DNA of 64,000 bases from positions 1,426,001-1,490,000 of the forward strand of contig NZ_CP133148.1 of NCBI RefSeq assembly GCF_036488675.1, written 5' to 3'. The position numbers and the translations under genes are program-made. This document shows positions 8,885-18,252 of the stretch, piece after piece. Origin of the DNA: Sinorhizobium chiapasense (lineage in GTDB: Bacteria > Pseudomonadota > Alphaproteobacteria > Rhizobiales > Rhizobiaceae). The notes under the pieces are model-generated. The model made no database searches. It was not told the DNA's origin and worked only from the letters and a program-made list of their open reading frames with translations. Position 1 is the first letter of the stretch, and each line of letters opens with the position of its first letter.

Positions 8885-9008
8885 AGCAAAACGCCCGCTG
8901 GGGGAGGAGATCCAGCGGGCGTCATGTAAGTGATTGGCAACCGGGAGGAGGAGTGTTGCCAATCTTATCGGAGAAGCGTTGGGAGGAGGAGTACGCTGCT
9001 CCGAATTC
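8885..9008 (-). ncRNA. Anti-Shine-Dalgarno sRNA, alpha-r14/cuckoo type (copy B)
   Basis: A second unit 160 nt upstream of copy A with the same plan: first stem GGAGCAGCG/CGCTTCTCC, second stem ATTGGCAA/TTGCCAAT, and terminator stem ACGCCCGCTGG/CCAGCGGGCGT with TTTTGCTTTG. All three loops again hold CUCCUCCC. Stem sequences differ from copy A while the loops and terminator are conserved, as expected for compensatory change in a functional RNA. The sequence upstream of the two copies is not obviously shared, suggesting separate promoters. Confidence 0.85.
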
Positions 9009-9328
9009 ATCGAGCTTCCGCTCGGGTCTTTCCGGGTTCCGGAGGCGGGCGACCAGTCCCGCCGGCGTCCGTTTGGCTCATCACCTCTCGTCGCCTTGGA
9101 TGGTGTGAATATAGCCATCCTAAATCGATTTGTGCAGTGCAATATATGCATGGAAGATATGCGGCGCGCGCAATCCCGTTGCAGGCTCGCATAAGTGAGG
9201 TGATCTCGCGGCAGCAACGAACGCCCCATTGTTTTCTCTCGCCATTTTTACTGATTTGTTATTCTCTAAAACCGGCTGAGGCGTTGGGATGGCGCCCACA
9301 TGGCCGGGGGCACAGGTCCGGAGGTGAG
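9009..9328. other. Intergenic region upstream of the DUF2157 gene
   Basis: About 320 nt between sRNA copy B (minus) and the DUF2157 gene (plus). It should contain the promoter of copy B and that of the membrane protein pair. No further gene or repeat was recognised. Confidence 0.4.
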
Positions 9329-10432
9329 ATGTATCGCGGACGCATGGAACGAGATCTGAAGCGCTGGGTGGATCTCGGCCTGCTTCCCCAGTCGTCGGCT
9401 AGCGCGATGCTCGCAGAATATGATGCGCGCGAGTCCACTTTCAGCGTCGGCCGTGTCCTGTTGGCGCTGGCGGCGCTATTGCTTTCGGCCTCGCTCTTGC
9501 TGCTCCTCGCGGCGAATTGGGAAGCGCTGCCGCGTCTTGCCAGGGTCGCGGGCGTCGTCCTCTTGATCTGGCTCTTCCATTTTCTGGCTGCCTATTTCCT
9601 CGGGCGTGGAGCCAAGGCGGTTGGCGCGGCACTGCTCATTCTCGGCACGATGTCCTTTGGTGCCGGCATCGCGCTGGTCGGCCAGATGTACCATCTGTCG
9701 GGCGACGCGGCGGATGCGATGCTTCTGTGGTTCGCCGGGGCGTGCCTGTCAGCAGCGGCCTTCGCGTCGGCTGCCGTCACGACGATTGCCGCATGCCTTG
9801 CCTGGGCGTTTCTTGTTACGCTGTTCGAAAGCGGAGGACTTGTTCCGGTGGTCGAGTCCTATTTCTGGCTCGTGCCGGTCCTGGCGGTCATCGTGCTCAC
9901 GCTGGTCCGCTACACCGATGCGGGGCGCACGCGCCATTTGGCTTATCTTCTAGGCGTCGCCTGGCTGGGCGCGCTCTACGTCGACAACCCGGAGATCTGG
10001 CTCGCAACCTCCTTCTTCGCCGCCGGCTTGATCGCCTTTCTGCTCGCGTCGCTGCCGCGATCGCCGCTGTATGGCCTGGCTTCCGAGGCTGGTTCCGCAC
10101 CTTCGTTCTATCCGTTTGCGGTCGCCGTCATCGGGCTGGTGGCTTTGCAAAGCGAAGCAAGAGGCGCTTGGGCAGAGATCGCCGTCGGCGTCGGCCTGCT
10201 TGCCTTAGCGCTCGTAGGCATCGGTATTGCCGGTGCGCGCAACGGCGCAGTTCGGTACTTGGCCTACGCGGTATTTGCCGCGGAGATATTGTATCTGGCT
10301 TTCGAGACGCTTGGATCGATCCTTGGCACATCAGGATTCTTCCTCATTGCCGGAGTAGTCGTTGCGCTTGTGGCGTGGCTCGTCATCCGAGTTGAGCGCA
10401 GGCTTGGGCAAGCGGGGGAGGCTTCCCGATGA
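9329..10432 (+). CDS. DUF2157 multi-helix membrane protein
   Basis: A 367-aa inner membrane protein with a short soluble N-terminus (MYRGRMERDLKRWVDLGLL, the DUF2157 head) followed by about ten hydrophobic helices. The head ends with ANWEALPRLARV, a conserved family feature before the second helix. Function is unknown. The ATG at 9329 has GGAGG four bases ahead; a second ATG at 9344 is possible. The stop overlaps the next start by ATGA, so it is translationally coupled to a GDYXXLXY protein, its usual partner. Confidence 0.85.
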   Translation: MYRGRMERDLKRWVDLGLLPQSSASAMLAEYDARESTFSVGRVLLALAALLLSASLLLLLAANWEALPRLARVAGVVLLIWLFHFLAAYFLGRGAKAVGAALLILGTMSFGAGIALVGQMYHLSGDAADAMLLWFAGACLSAAAFASAAVTTIAACLAWAFLVTLFESGGLVPVVESYFWLVPVLAVIVLTLVRYTDAGRTRHLAYLLGVAWLGALYVDNPEIWLATSFFAAGLIAFLLASLPRSPLYGLASEAGSAPSFYPFAVAVIGLVALQSEARGAWAEIAVGVGLLALALVGIGIAGARNGAVRYLAYAVFAAEILYLAFETLGSILGTSGFFLIAGVVVALVAWLVIRVERRLGQAGEASR

Positions 10433-11022
10433 GCGGTGCTTGGTTTGTCGCGCGCCGGCGCAATCCCTTCGTGGCGGCCCTCGTGGTCGCTGTGCTGCAG
10501 ACCGTCGTGCTTGGATACATGATCGAAAGCCGCGCTTCGATCCTGCGCAACGGCAAGGATGTGCATCTCAGAAGTGCGCCTATCGATCCGCGCGACCTCT
10601 TGCGCGGTGACTATGTGACTCTAAGCTACGATATCTCTCGCATTTCGCCGGACATCATCGCAGGCGGTTTGCCCGAGGAGGCCACGAGGGCGGTGCTCTT
10701 CGTGCGGCTCAAAGAGCAGCCGGACGGCTTCTGGGGGCCGGTAGAGGCATCGTTTGGTCCACTCGCGCAAGCCACGGACAGCATCGTGATCAGATCGCTG
10801 CCGTTCTCGTACTATCCCTCGTCCGGCGCGCCACCGCCAACGTTCTTTCCGAACTACGGAATCGAGCGCTATTACGTGCCGGAAGGCGAGGGCCGTGTCC
10901 TCGAAAACGCGCGCAGCACCCATGCGCTTTCGGTCAACGTGCGTGTGGATCCGGATGGGCGCGCCCAAATCCGGCAGGTTTCCATAGATGGGGCGCAGGC
11001 GTACGAGGAGCCGCTTTATTGA
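10429..11022 (+). CDS. GDYXXLXY-domain membrane-anchored protein
   Basis: A 197-aa protein with one N-terminal membrane helix (about residues 14-32) and a periplasmic domain with the family signature GDYVTLSYD near residue 61, preceded by the usual PIDPRDLLRG. The Pfam family is named for this motif and has no known activity. Its ATG overlaps the DUF2157 stop (ATGA). The pairing of the two families is common across bacteria and suggests one membrane complex; that is inference. Confidence 0.88.
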   Translation: MSGAWFVARRRNPFVAALVVAVLQTVVLGYMIESRASILRNGKDVHLRSAPIDPRDLLRGDYVTLSYDISRISPDIIAGGLPEEATRAVLFVRLKEQPDGFWGPVEASFGPLAQATDSIVIRSLPFSYYPSSGAPPPTFFPNYGIERYYVPEGEGRVLENARSTHALSVNVRVDPDGRAQIRQVSIDGAQAYEEPLY

Positions 11023-11261
11023 TGGCGCACCGCCGCGAAGGAACTTCATTTTCTTGCCGGTTTCTTGGTTCAGAATAATCAAGGCAACGGCGAAGACGCG
11101 GGCGTGCATGGTCGCGCATTTTCTCTTTGATCCGGCATAAACGAGTGATATAGAGACGCCGCGCTCGGGAAAGCCCGAACCCTTCGCATGTCCAGAATAT
11201 CCGCGGTGCTCCCGCTGGTTGTCTTGCGGGAAATGCGATCAGGCGGTGTGGTTGTCTGAAC

Positions 11262-11346
<85 letters not shown>

Positions 11347-11522
11347 GGACAACAGGTAGCCAAACGTCGGAATTCGACGGTGAAGAGGGTAGGCGGAGTG
11401 CCATTTTGCTTGCAAAACGGTCAAGGAATTGCGTAAAGCCACTCCCGGCAAATGGATCGGCTCACGTGCTCGCCAGGCCTTTCGAGGCAAGAGCACTGTC
11501 AACGTGAAATGAAGGTTTGAAC

Positions 11523-13004
11523 ATGCAGGTTATCGAAACGCTCGCTCAAGGGCTGAAGCGCGAACTCAAGGTCGTTATCCCGGCCAAGGACATGGAAGCT
11601 CGGATGAATGAGCGTCTGGCCGAAGTGAAGGACCGCGTCCGCATCAACGGCTTCCGTCCGGGCAAGGTGCCGGTTGCGCATCTGAAGAAGGTTTACGGCA
11701 AGTCGATCATGGCTGATCTCGTCAACGAGATCGTTCGTGACAAGCCGACCGAAATCCTGACGGAGCGCGGCGAAAAGTCGGCAACGCAGCCGGAAATCGC
11801 GATGACCGAGGACGAGGCGGAAGCCAACAAGATCCTCAATGCCGAGGCCGATCTCGAATTCACGGTTGCCTATGAGGTTATCCCGAAGTTCGAGCTCAAG
11901 GATGTAAGCGGCATCAAGGTTGTTCGCGAAGTCGTCGATATCGCGGAAGACGAGGTCAACGAGCAGATTCTGCGCATCGCCGAAAGCGCCCGCACCTACG
12001 AATCCAAGAAGGGCAAGGCCGCCAATGGCGACCGCGTCACCATCGACTATCTCGGCAAGGTCGACGGCGTTGCCTTCGACGGCGGCAAGGATGAGGACGC
12101 GGAACTGGTGCTCGGCTCCAACCGCTTCATCCCGGGCTTCGAAGAGCAGCTCGTCGACGTCAAGGCCGGTGACGAAAAGACGATCACCGTAACCTTCCCG
12201 GCCGACTATCCGGCCGCAAACCTTGCCGGCAAGGAAGCAACCTTCGACATTACCGTGAAGGACGTCGCCGCCGCCGCTGCGCTCGAAATCAACGACGAAC
12301 TCGCCACAAAGCTTGGCCTCGAATCGGCCGACAAACTGAAGGAAATCGTTCGCGGTCAGATCGAAAGCCAGTACGGCTCGGTCACCCGCCAGAAGGTCAA
12401 GCGCCAGATTCTCGACCAGCTTGACGAGCTCTACCAGTTCGAGACGCCGGAGCGCCTCGTCGACGCCGAATTCGAAAACATCTGGCGCCAAATCAACACC
12501 GATCTCCAGCAGGCCGGCAAGACCTTCGCCGATGAAGAGACGACGGAAGAGGAAGCGCGCGCCGAGTATCGCAAGCTCGCCGAGCGTCGTGTCCGCCTCG
12601 GTCTCGTTCTCTCCGAAATCGGCGAAAAGGCTGGCGTTCAGGTGAGCGATGACGAAATGCAGCGCTCGCTGTTCGAACAGCTGCGCCAGTTCCCGGGCCA
12701 GGAAAAGCAGATCCTCGACTACTTCAAGAACACCCCCGGCGCCGCCGCTTCGCTGCGCGCACCGCTGTTCGAAGAGAAGGTCGTAGATCACCTGCTTTCC
12801 GAAATCTCGGTAACCGACAAGTCGGTTTCCAAGGAAGAGCTGATGGCTGACGACGAGGAAGCCGAAGGCAAGCCGGCCGCCAAGAAGGCGCCTGCCAAGA
12901 AGAAGGCTGCGGCAAAGGCCGAAGCTGCTGAAGGCGAGGAAGCCGCGGCACCGAAGAAGAAGGCCCCGGCGAAGAAGAAGGCTGCTGACGAGAGCGCCGA
13001 ATAA
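11523..13004 (+). CDS. tig: Trigger factor
   Basis: A 493-aa ribosome-associated chaperone and peptidyl-prolyl isomerase that meets nascent chains at the exit tunnel. The N-terminal ribosome-binding signature GFRPGKVP is at residues 43-50, the FKBP domain follows at about 160-245 ([16 protein letters not shown]...[13 protein letters not shown]), and the C-terminal chaperone arms run to about 430. The last 50 residues are a Lys/Ala/Pro-rich tail ([10 protein letters not shown] repeats) common in rhizobial trigger factors. ATG 11523 has GAAGG seven bases ahead. A good terminator follows. Confidence 0.97.
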   Translation: MQVIETLAQGLKRELKVVIPAKDMEARMNERLAEVKDRVRINGFRPGKVPVAHLKKVYGKSIMADLVNEIVRDKPTEILTERGEKSATQPEIAMTEDEAEANKILNAEADLEFTVAYEVIPKFELKDVSGIKVVREVVDIAEDEVNEQILRIAESARTYESKKGKAANGDRVTIDYLGKVDGVAFDGGKDEDAELVLGSNRFIPGFEEQLVDVKAGDEKTITVTFPADYPAANLAGKEATFDITVKDVAAAAALEINDELATKLGLESADKLKEIVRGQIESQYGSVTRQKVKRQILDQLDELYQFETPERLVDAEFENIWRQINTDLQQAGKTFADEETTEEEARAEYRKLAERRVRLGLVLSEIGEKAGVQVSDDEMQRSLFEQLRQFPGQEKQILDYFKNTPGAAASLRAPLFEEKVVDHLLSEISVTDKSVSKEELMADDEEAEGKPAAKKAPAKKKAAAKAEAAEGEEAAAPKKKAPAKKKAADESAE

Positions 13005-13030
13005 TCGGTTCCTTCTGCGAGAATTCGAAG

Positions 13031-13060
13031 AGGCCGCCTTTCAGGGCGGCCTTTTTCTTT
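13031..13060 (+). terminator. Intrinsic terminator of tig
   Basis: AGGCCGCC-TTTCA-GGGCGGCC followed by TTTTTCTTT, 27 nt past the tig stop. Confidence 0.9.
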
Positions 13061-13113
13061 GTGAAAGAAGAAGCGCCGAAGCGGCGGCTGAAGAAGAAGC
13101 CATGAAAGCGGCG

Positions 13114-14517
13114 TTAGGCCGTCTTGATTTCGCCCATGCGGTTCCAGGCGTCGAGACCGGCGATCTTGTAGGCTTCGGCGAGCGTCGGATAGTTGAATGT
13201 GTTTTCAACGAAATACTCGACGGTGCCCTTCAGATTGAGGACCGCCTGGCCGATGTGCACCAGCTCAGTCGCGCCTTCCCCGATGATGTGGACACCCAGC
13301 AAACGCCGGGTCTTTAGCGAGAAGATCATTTTCAGCAGACCGGCATCAAGCCCCATGATGTGCCCGCGCGACGTTTCCCGGAACCGCGCGATGCCGCATT
13401 CGTAAGGAATACCACGCTCCTTGACCTCTTCCTCGGAGAGGCCGCAGGTCGAGATTTCCGGCACGGCATAGATGCCGTAGGGGAAATATTTCTGCGGCTC
13501 CTTGGCAATCGCCCCGACTGCGACGCGGGCGGCGACGCGCCCCTGTTCCATCGAGGTCGAAGCGAGGCTCGGAAAGCCGACGACGTCGCCGGCGGCGTAG
13601 ATGTTCGGGACCGAGGTCTGGAACGTTTCCGGATTCACCTTCAGCCGTCCGCGGCTGTCCGCCGCGAGCCCGGCTGCGGGGAGGTTGAGCGCATCGGTCG
13701 CGCCGATGCGGCCAGCGGCAAACAAGACCATCTCCGTCGTGATCTTGCGGCCATTGTCGAGCGTAAGCAGAACCTTACCATCTTCGAGCCGCTCCACGTT
13801 CTCTGCCTTCTGGCCGAGATTGAGCTTCATGTTACGATCGCGCAGTTGGTAGATGAAGTCCTCGACGATCTCCTTGTCGATGAAGTCGAGCATTGTCGTC
13901 TTGGGATCGATGACCGTGACCTGCGTGTCGAGCGCGCTGAAGATCGTCGCGTACTCGATGCCGACGACACCCGCGCCGATCACGACCAGCGAACGCGGCA
14001 GTTCCTCGATATCGAGCAACTCATCGCTGTCGACGACGGTCTTGCCGTTGAAGGGAATGTAGTCCGGGCGGAAAGGTTTCGTTCCGACGGCGAGCAGGAC
14101 GCTCGTTGCGGAAACCGGAATGCTCTCGCCGTCCTCCTTGAGGATCTCGAGCGTCGTCGGGTTCACAAAACTTGCGCGGCCGCGGATATGTTGGACGCGG
14201 TTTCGCGCGAACTGGTGTTCGAGCACCTCGACCTCGTGATTGAGAGTGATGATAAGGCGGCGGCGCAGATCTTCGGCGCTGATTTCCTGTTTCACCCGGT
14301 AAGAGCGGCCGTAGAAGCCCCGCTCGCGCCAGCCCGACAGGTTGAGCGCGGTCTCGCGGAGCGTCTTTGACGGAATAGTTCCGGTATGGACCGAGACGCC
14401 GCCGACGCGCTTGCCCTGCTCGACGACGAGCACCCTCTTACCGAGTTTCGCGGCCTGGATAGCACCCCTGCGCCCCGCTGGGCCGCTTCCGACGACGATG
14501 AGATCGAACTGGTTCAT
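13114..14517 (-). CDS. sthA: Soluble pyridine nucleotide transhydrogenase (Si-specific)
   Basis: A 467-aa flavoprotein of the pyridine nucleotide-disulfide oxidoreductase family, predicted to move hydride between NADPH and NAD+. The FAD motif GSGPAGRRGAIQAAK opens the protein. The redox CxxxxC of lipoamide dehydrogenase is absent: the segment reads GGVSVHTGTIPSKT, as in SthA enzymes. The NAD motif GAGVVGIEYATIFSAL and the C-terminal dimerisation domain (HIIGEGATELVHIGQ) are intact. It is convergent with tig. It would help balance NADPH, relevant in an organism that makes polyhydroxyalkanoate. Confidence 0.93.
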   Translation of the reverse strand: MNQFDLIVVGSGPAGRRGAIQAAKLGKRVLVVEQGKRVGGVSVHTGTIPSKTLRETALNLSGWRERGFYGRSYRVKQEISAEDLRRRLIITLNHEVEVLEHQFARNRVQHIRGRASFVNPTTLEILKEDGESIPVSATSVLLAVGTKPFRPDYIPFNGKTVVDSDELLDIEELPRSLVVIGAGVVGIEYATIFSALDTQVTVIDPKTTMLDFIDKEIVEDFIYQLRDRNMKLNLGQKAENVERLEDGKVLLTLDNGRKITTEMVLFAAGRIGATDALNLPAAGLAADSRGRLKVNPETFQTSVPNIYAAGDVVGFPSLASTSMEQGRVAARVAVGAIAKEPQKYFPYGIYAVPEISTCGLSEEEVKERGIPYECGIARFRETSRGHIMGLDAGLLKMIFSLKTRRLLGVHIIGEGATELVHIGQAVLNLKGTVEYFVENTFNYPTLAEAYKIAGLDAWNRMGEIKTA

Positions 14518-14534
14518 GAACGCTTCCCGTATGC

Positions 14535-14603
14535 TAGAGCAATTCCAGGAAAAGTGTGCAACGGTTTTCCGTCCGGAATTGTGTCATTTCAAAGAGTTAA
14601 GAA
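14535..14603. repeat. Short rhizobial intergenic repeat
   Basis: A dispersed element starting TAGAGCAATTCC and containing the imperfect palindrome CAATTCC...GGAATTG around AAAGTGTGCAACGGTTTTCC. A decayed relative lies at 91-172. Such elements are frequent between rhizobial genes; I cannot give this one a certain family name. Confidence 0.6.
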
Positions 14604-14779
14604 TCGTTGTGCGATGCGGCAAATTCCACTCGCACGCGTTTATAGCGTCAATTGCGCGGTTTGATGAAGCACCATGCGCATTGTTCTATCGTGGATGCGC
14701 CTGTGCTGAAATAAAGCTATGTTTGCGTATGACGTCGCCCTTCGGTTTTTTCGCGGCAAAAGCAAGGTGGAGTCTAGGA

Positions 14780-15826
14780 ATGGCATCGAAAGCGACGGCG
14801 CTCCCTGGTCATGCTGATCGCGTGGCGAAGGCCGACGCGGCAGTTCCAGCGACACGCCCGGGGGTCGTCGCTGCTGCGGTCTACCAGAACGGGAAGCGCC
14901 TGCGTGACATTCAGGTCGAAGAGGCGGGACAATGGCGGGGCCGCGAAAACGTCGTCGTCTGGATCGGCCTGCACGAGCCGGATGAGGCGCTGCTGCGCCA
15001 GGTTCAGGCTGAATTCGATCTCCACGATTTGGCGATCGAGGACGCCGGAAAGGCGCACCAGCGCCCAAAGCTGGAAATCTACGGCGACGCAATCTTCGTC
15101 GTGGCGCGCACCGCCCACATGGCTGACGATCAAATCGCATTCGGGGAAACGCATCTTTTCGTCGGTCGCGGTTACATTATTTCCGTTCGCCACGGGGCAT
15201 CGACCTCTTATATGGCGGTCAGGCAGAGATGCGAATCCTCACCAGCAGCACTTGCCCATGGTGAGAATTACATCCTCTATTCGATCCTCGATTTCATCGT
15301 CGACAACTACATGCCGGTGGTCGAAACGATCCATGCGGAGGTCGAGGAACTCGAGGACAGGCTCTTGCGCGACCGGTTGGATAAGGCCGATATCGAACGG
15401 CTTTATCTGCTGCGCCGAAATCTGTTGCGCCTGCGCAATTCCGTGGTGCCACTGGTGGATGTGTGCCGAAGACACGAGCACCTCGAACTTCCAGGCATGG
15501 ACGCGGCGATGCAGCCCCTGTTCCGCGATGTGACCGATCATGTTCGACGAGTTCAGGAAGACATCGATGCCTTGCGCGAAGTTCTTGCCTTCACCTTCGA
15601 GGCGAGCCTGATGATCGGCCAGTCGGAGCAGACGGAAATCTCGCGCAAGCTTGCTTCATGGGCAGCCATTCTTGCGGTTCCGACGGCGATTGCCGGAATC
15701 TACGGCATGAATTTCGAAGATATGCCGGAGCTTAGGTTCCGCTACGGCTATTTTGTCGTGCTGGCGGTAATTGTGGGGCTGTGTGCCACGCTCTACCGCT
15801 TCTTCCGGCGAGCTAGATGGCTTTGA
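14780..15826 (+). CDS. corA: CorA-family magnesium/divalent cation transporter
   Basis: A 348-aa inner membrane channel of the CorA family. The long cytoplasmic domain is followed by two C-terminal helices; the first ends in the hallmark YGMNFEDMPEL, the selectivity-loop GMN motif. The ATG at 14780 has GGTGGAG about 8 nt upstream; the open frame starts much earlier but runs through a repeat. It is convergent with radC, with 40 nt between stops. Mg2+ is the usual substrate; Co2+ or Ni2+ transport cannot be excluded. Confidence 0.93.
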   Translation: MASKATALPGHADRVAKADAAVPATRPGVVAAAVYQNGKRLRDIQVEEAGQWRGRENVVVWIGLHEPDEALLRQVQAEFDLHDLAIEDAGKAHQRPKLEIYGDAIFVVARTAHMADDQIAFGETHLFVGRGYIISVRHGASTSYMAVRQRCESSPAALAHGENYILYSILDFIVDNYMPVVETIHAEVEELEDRLLRDRLDKADIERLYLLRRNLLRLRNSVVPLVDVCRRHEHLELPGMDAAMQPLFRDVTDHVRRVQEDIDALREVLAFTFEASLMIGQSEQTEISRKLASWAAILAVPTAIAGIYGMNFEDMPELRFRYGYFVVLAVIVGLCATLYRFFRRARWL

Positions 15827-15867
15827 CTGGAAGGCTGAGCGGGTGGGATTTTCAGGCGCAGTACGCG

Positions 15868-16656
15868 TTAGAACAACCGAAGGCCCTTGAGGCTCGCGTG
15901 CCCGTCCTTGCCGATGATGATATGGTCGTGAAGAGCGATGCCGAGTGGCTTGGCGGCTTCGGCGATCAACTTGGTCATCTCGATATCTGCACGAGAAGGC
16001 GTCGGATCGCCGGAGGGATGGTTGTGGACCAGGATCAGCGCGGTCGCGGATAGCTCAAGTGCACGCTTGATCACCTCCCGCGGATAGACCGGCGTGTGGT
16101 CGATCGTGCCTCGCTGCTGGACTTCATCGGCAATCAGCACGTTGCGCTTGTCGAGGAAGAGAATGCGGAACTGCTCCTTGGTCTCGTGCGCCATCGCTGC
16201 ATGGCAGTAGTCGATGACCGCGCTCCAGGATGACAGGACCTGCTTGTCGCGCAACTCGCTCTTCAGCATCCGGTGGCTGGCGGTGGCAATGAGCTTGAGA
16301 TCAAGCGCGACCGACTCGCCAACACCCTTGACCTCCTGCAACAGATTGAGCGGCGCGCCGAAAACGCCTGCAAGTGTTCCGAAGCGGGCGAGCAGCGCCT
16401 TGGCGGTCGGCTTGGTGTCGCGACGGGGGATCAGCCTGAAGAGGATGAGTTCCAGCACCTCGTAATCCGCGAGCGCTGCATCGCCATGTTCACGGTAACG
16501 GTCGCGCAGGCGATCGCGATGGCCGTGATAATGTGCTTCCGCGGGAGGGGCAGCGTTTACTTCCGCGTCGCGGACGCGCGGCTTTTGCTGTGCAAAGAAC
16601 TGCCGCTCGTCCGTCGGCTGCAGTTCGCCTTCGGAGAGGGGCGGGGTTCTCGTCAC
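15868..16656 (-). CDS. radC: RadC-family JAB/MPN-domain protein
   Basis: A 262-aa protein with an N-terminal helix-hairpin-helix region ([14 protein letters not shown]) and a C-terminal JAMM-like metal site, [14 protein letters not shown]. Despite the name, a DNA repair role is not established for the family. The start is GTG at 16656, overlapping the map stop (GTGA), so it is the last gene of the phaC-sfsA-map-radC run. Confidence 0.93.
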   Translation of the reverse strand: MTRTPPLSEGELQPTDERQFFAQQKPRVRDAEVNAAPPAEAHYHGHRDRLRDRYREHGDAALADYEVLELILFRLIPRRDTKPTAKALLARFGTLAGVFGAPLNLLQEVKGVGESVALDLKLIATASHRMLKSELRDKQVLSSWSAVIDYCHAAMAHETKEQFRILFLDKRNVLIADEVQQRGTIDHTPVYPREVIKRALELSATALILVHNHPSGDPTPSRADIEMTKLIAEAAKPLGIALHDHIIIGKDGHASLKGLRLF

Positions 16657-17492
16657 GCGTTGCCCACTGCAGCAATGCCGGGCTTGAACAGGCCGGCTGG
16701 TGAAAGCGTGAAGATCTCGCAGCCTTGCGCGGTGACGCCTACCGTGTGCTCGTATTGTGCCGAAAGCGAACGGTCGCGCGTGACGGCGGTCCAGCCATCC
16801 GACAGAACCTTCACGTGCGGCCGACCCAGATTTATCATCGGCTCGATCGTAAAGATCATGCCCTCGCGCAGCTCGGGGCCTTCATTGGCGCGACCATAGT
16901 GCAGGATGTTCGGAGCGTCGTGAAACAGCCGGCCAACGCCGTGGCCGCAGAAGTCGCGCACCACCGAACAGCGCTCGGACTCCGCATAGGCCTGGATGGC
17001 CTCGCCGATCGCACCGGTGCGTGCCCCGGGGCGCACAGCCGCGATGCCGCGCATCAGACATTCGTGCGTGACATCGAGCAGCCGTTCTGCGGCACGCTTG
17101 ACCTCGCCGACGGGATACATGCGGCTGGAATCGCCATGCCAGCCATCAACGACATAGGTGACGTCGATATTGACGATGTCGCCTTCGCGTAAGGGCTTTT
17201 CATTCGGAATACCGTGGCAGACGACGTGATTGATCGACGTACACGACGATTTTGTATAGCCGCGATAGTTGAGCGTCGCGGGAAGCGCGCCATGGTCCAT
17301 GCCGAATTCGAAAACGAAGCGATCGATCTCTTCTGTCGTTACGCCTGGCCTTACGCGGGGCACGAGTTCATCCAGGCAACGCGCGGTCACCTGACAGGCC
17401 TTGCGCATACCTTCGAAATCATCCGGCCCGTAAAGACGGATAACGCCGGTGTTCTTGTAGGGGGCAGCGCCGGCCTCGATATAGGTTACCAT
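16653..17492 (-). CDS. map: Type I methionine aminopeptidase
   Basis: A 279-aa metalloenzyme that removes the N-terminal methionine from new proteins. The metal ligands are visible: [20 protein letters not shown] (two Asp), [14 protein letters not shown] (His), [12 protein letters not shown] (Glu) and the last Glu in QYEHTV. The substrate-binding His lies in [10 protein letters not shown]. Length fits the type I bacterial form with a short N-terminal extension. It overlaps radC by 4 nt and lies 29 nt after sfsA. Confidence 0.96.
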   Translation of the reverse strand: MVTYIEAGAAPYKNTGVIRLYGPDDFEGMRKACQVTARCLDELVPRVRPGVTTEEIDRFVFEFGMDHGALPATLNYRGYTKSSCTSINHVVCHGIPNEKPLREGDIVNIDVTYVVDGWHGDSSRMYPVGEVKRAAERLLDVTHECLMRGIAAVRPGARTGAIGEAIQAYAESERCSVVRDFCGHGVGRLFHDAPNILHYGRANEGPELREGMIFTIEPMINLGRPHVKVLSDGWTAVTRDRSLSAQYEHTVGVTAQGCEIFTLSPAGLFKPGIAAVGNA

Positions 17493-17521
17493 TACAGAAC
17501 TTTCATTGTTTCATGCGCATG

Positions 17522-18241
17522 TCATAAATCAGCGAGGGCGGTTTCGTCCACTAACATTGCCGCCGTCGGTGCTATTTGCGAGGGCGATATCGCGCATTTG
17601 ATGGCATAGGCCTCGACGCCGCGTTTGGCAGCGCGTTCGAATGCACGAGCATAGACCGGATCGAGTTCGCGGCATATCCGGAAGACATCGCAATCGTGTC
17701 TTTGGACAAGATAGAGCATGATTGCGCGGTGGCCGGCTTCCACCATGTCGCCGAGTTCTTCGAGATGTTTGGCGCCTCGCTCAGTCGGACTATCGGGGAA
17801 TTCGGCGAGGCCCCGGTCGCGGCTGAAGTGGACGTTCTTCACCTCTACATAGGCAAGTCCCTTTGTCGGGTCGCTGAGAAGGATGTCGATCCTGGAGTTG
17901 CGGCCGTATTTCTGCTCGCGCCGAAGTGTCCCATAGGTGTGAAGGTCACCCACAAGTCCTGCAGCGATCGCTTCCTCGGCAAGCCGGTTCGGCAGTCCGG
18001 TGTTGATGCCGACGAGTGTTCCGTCGGCTTCGACGATCTCCAGCATATGGCGGTATTTCCGCGTCGGGCTGTCGTGCTCCGAGAGCCAGATCTGCGAACC
18101 CGGGGTGGTCAATCCGCGCATCGAGCCGGTGTTCGGGCACGAGCCGGTAATCCTCGTTCCATCGGTGAGAACGGCGTCGAATAGAAAGCGCTTGTAACGC
18201 TGCACGAGCGTGGCTGGAACGAGCGGGCGGGAGAAATTCAC
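17522..18241 (-). CDS. sfsA: SfsA, sugar fermentation stimulation protein
   Basis: A 239-aa protein of the SfsA family, which combines an OB-like N-terminal part ([12 protein letters not shown]) with a nuclease-like core; DNA binding has been proposed in E. coli. Family motifs CPNTGSM and YVEVKNVHF...FPDSPTERG are intact. The start is GTG at 18241. It lies 11 nt downstream of phaC and is clearly in the same transcription unit. Its physiological role remains unclear. Confidence 0.93.
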   Translation of the reverse strand: MNFSRPLVPATLVQRYKRFLFDAVLTDGTRITGSCPNTGSMRGLTTPGSQIWLSEHDSPTRKYRHMLEIVEADGTLVGINTGLPNRLAEEAIAAGLVGDLHTYGTLRREQKYGRNSRIDILLSDPTKGLAYVEVKNVHFSRDRGLAEFPDSPTERGAKHLEELGDMVEAGHRAIMLYLVQRHDCDVFRICRELDPVYARAFERAAKRGVEAYAIKCAISPSQIAPTAAMLVDETALADL

Positions 18242-18252
18242 GTGTGATCCGA

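Noticed and set aside
11499..12791. 430-codon open frame antisense to tig
   Set aside because: The trigger factor gene is unmistakable on the plus strand; the antisense frame mirrors its codon bias.
13360..14370. 336-codon open frame antisense to sthA
   Set aside because: Arg/Asp-rich shadow of the transhydrogenase gene with no motif of its own.
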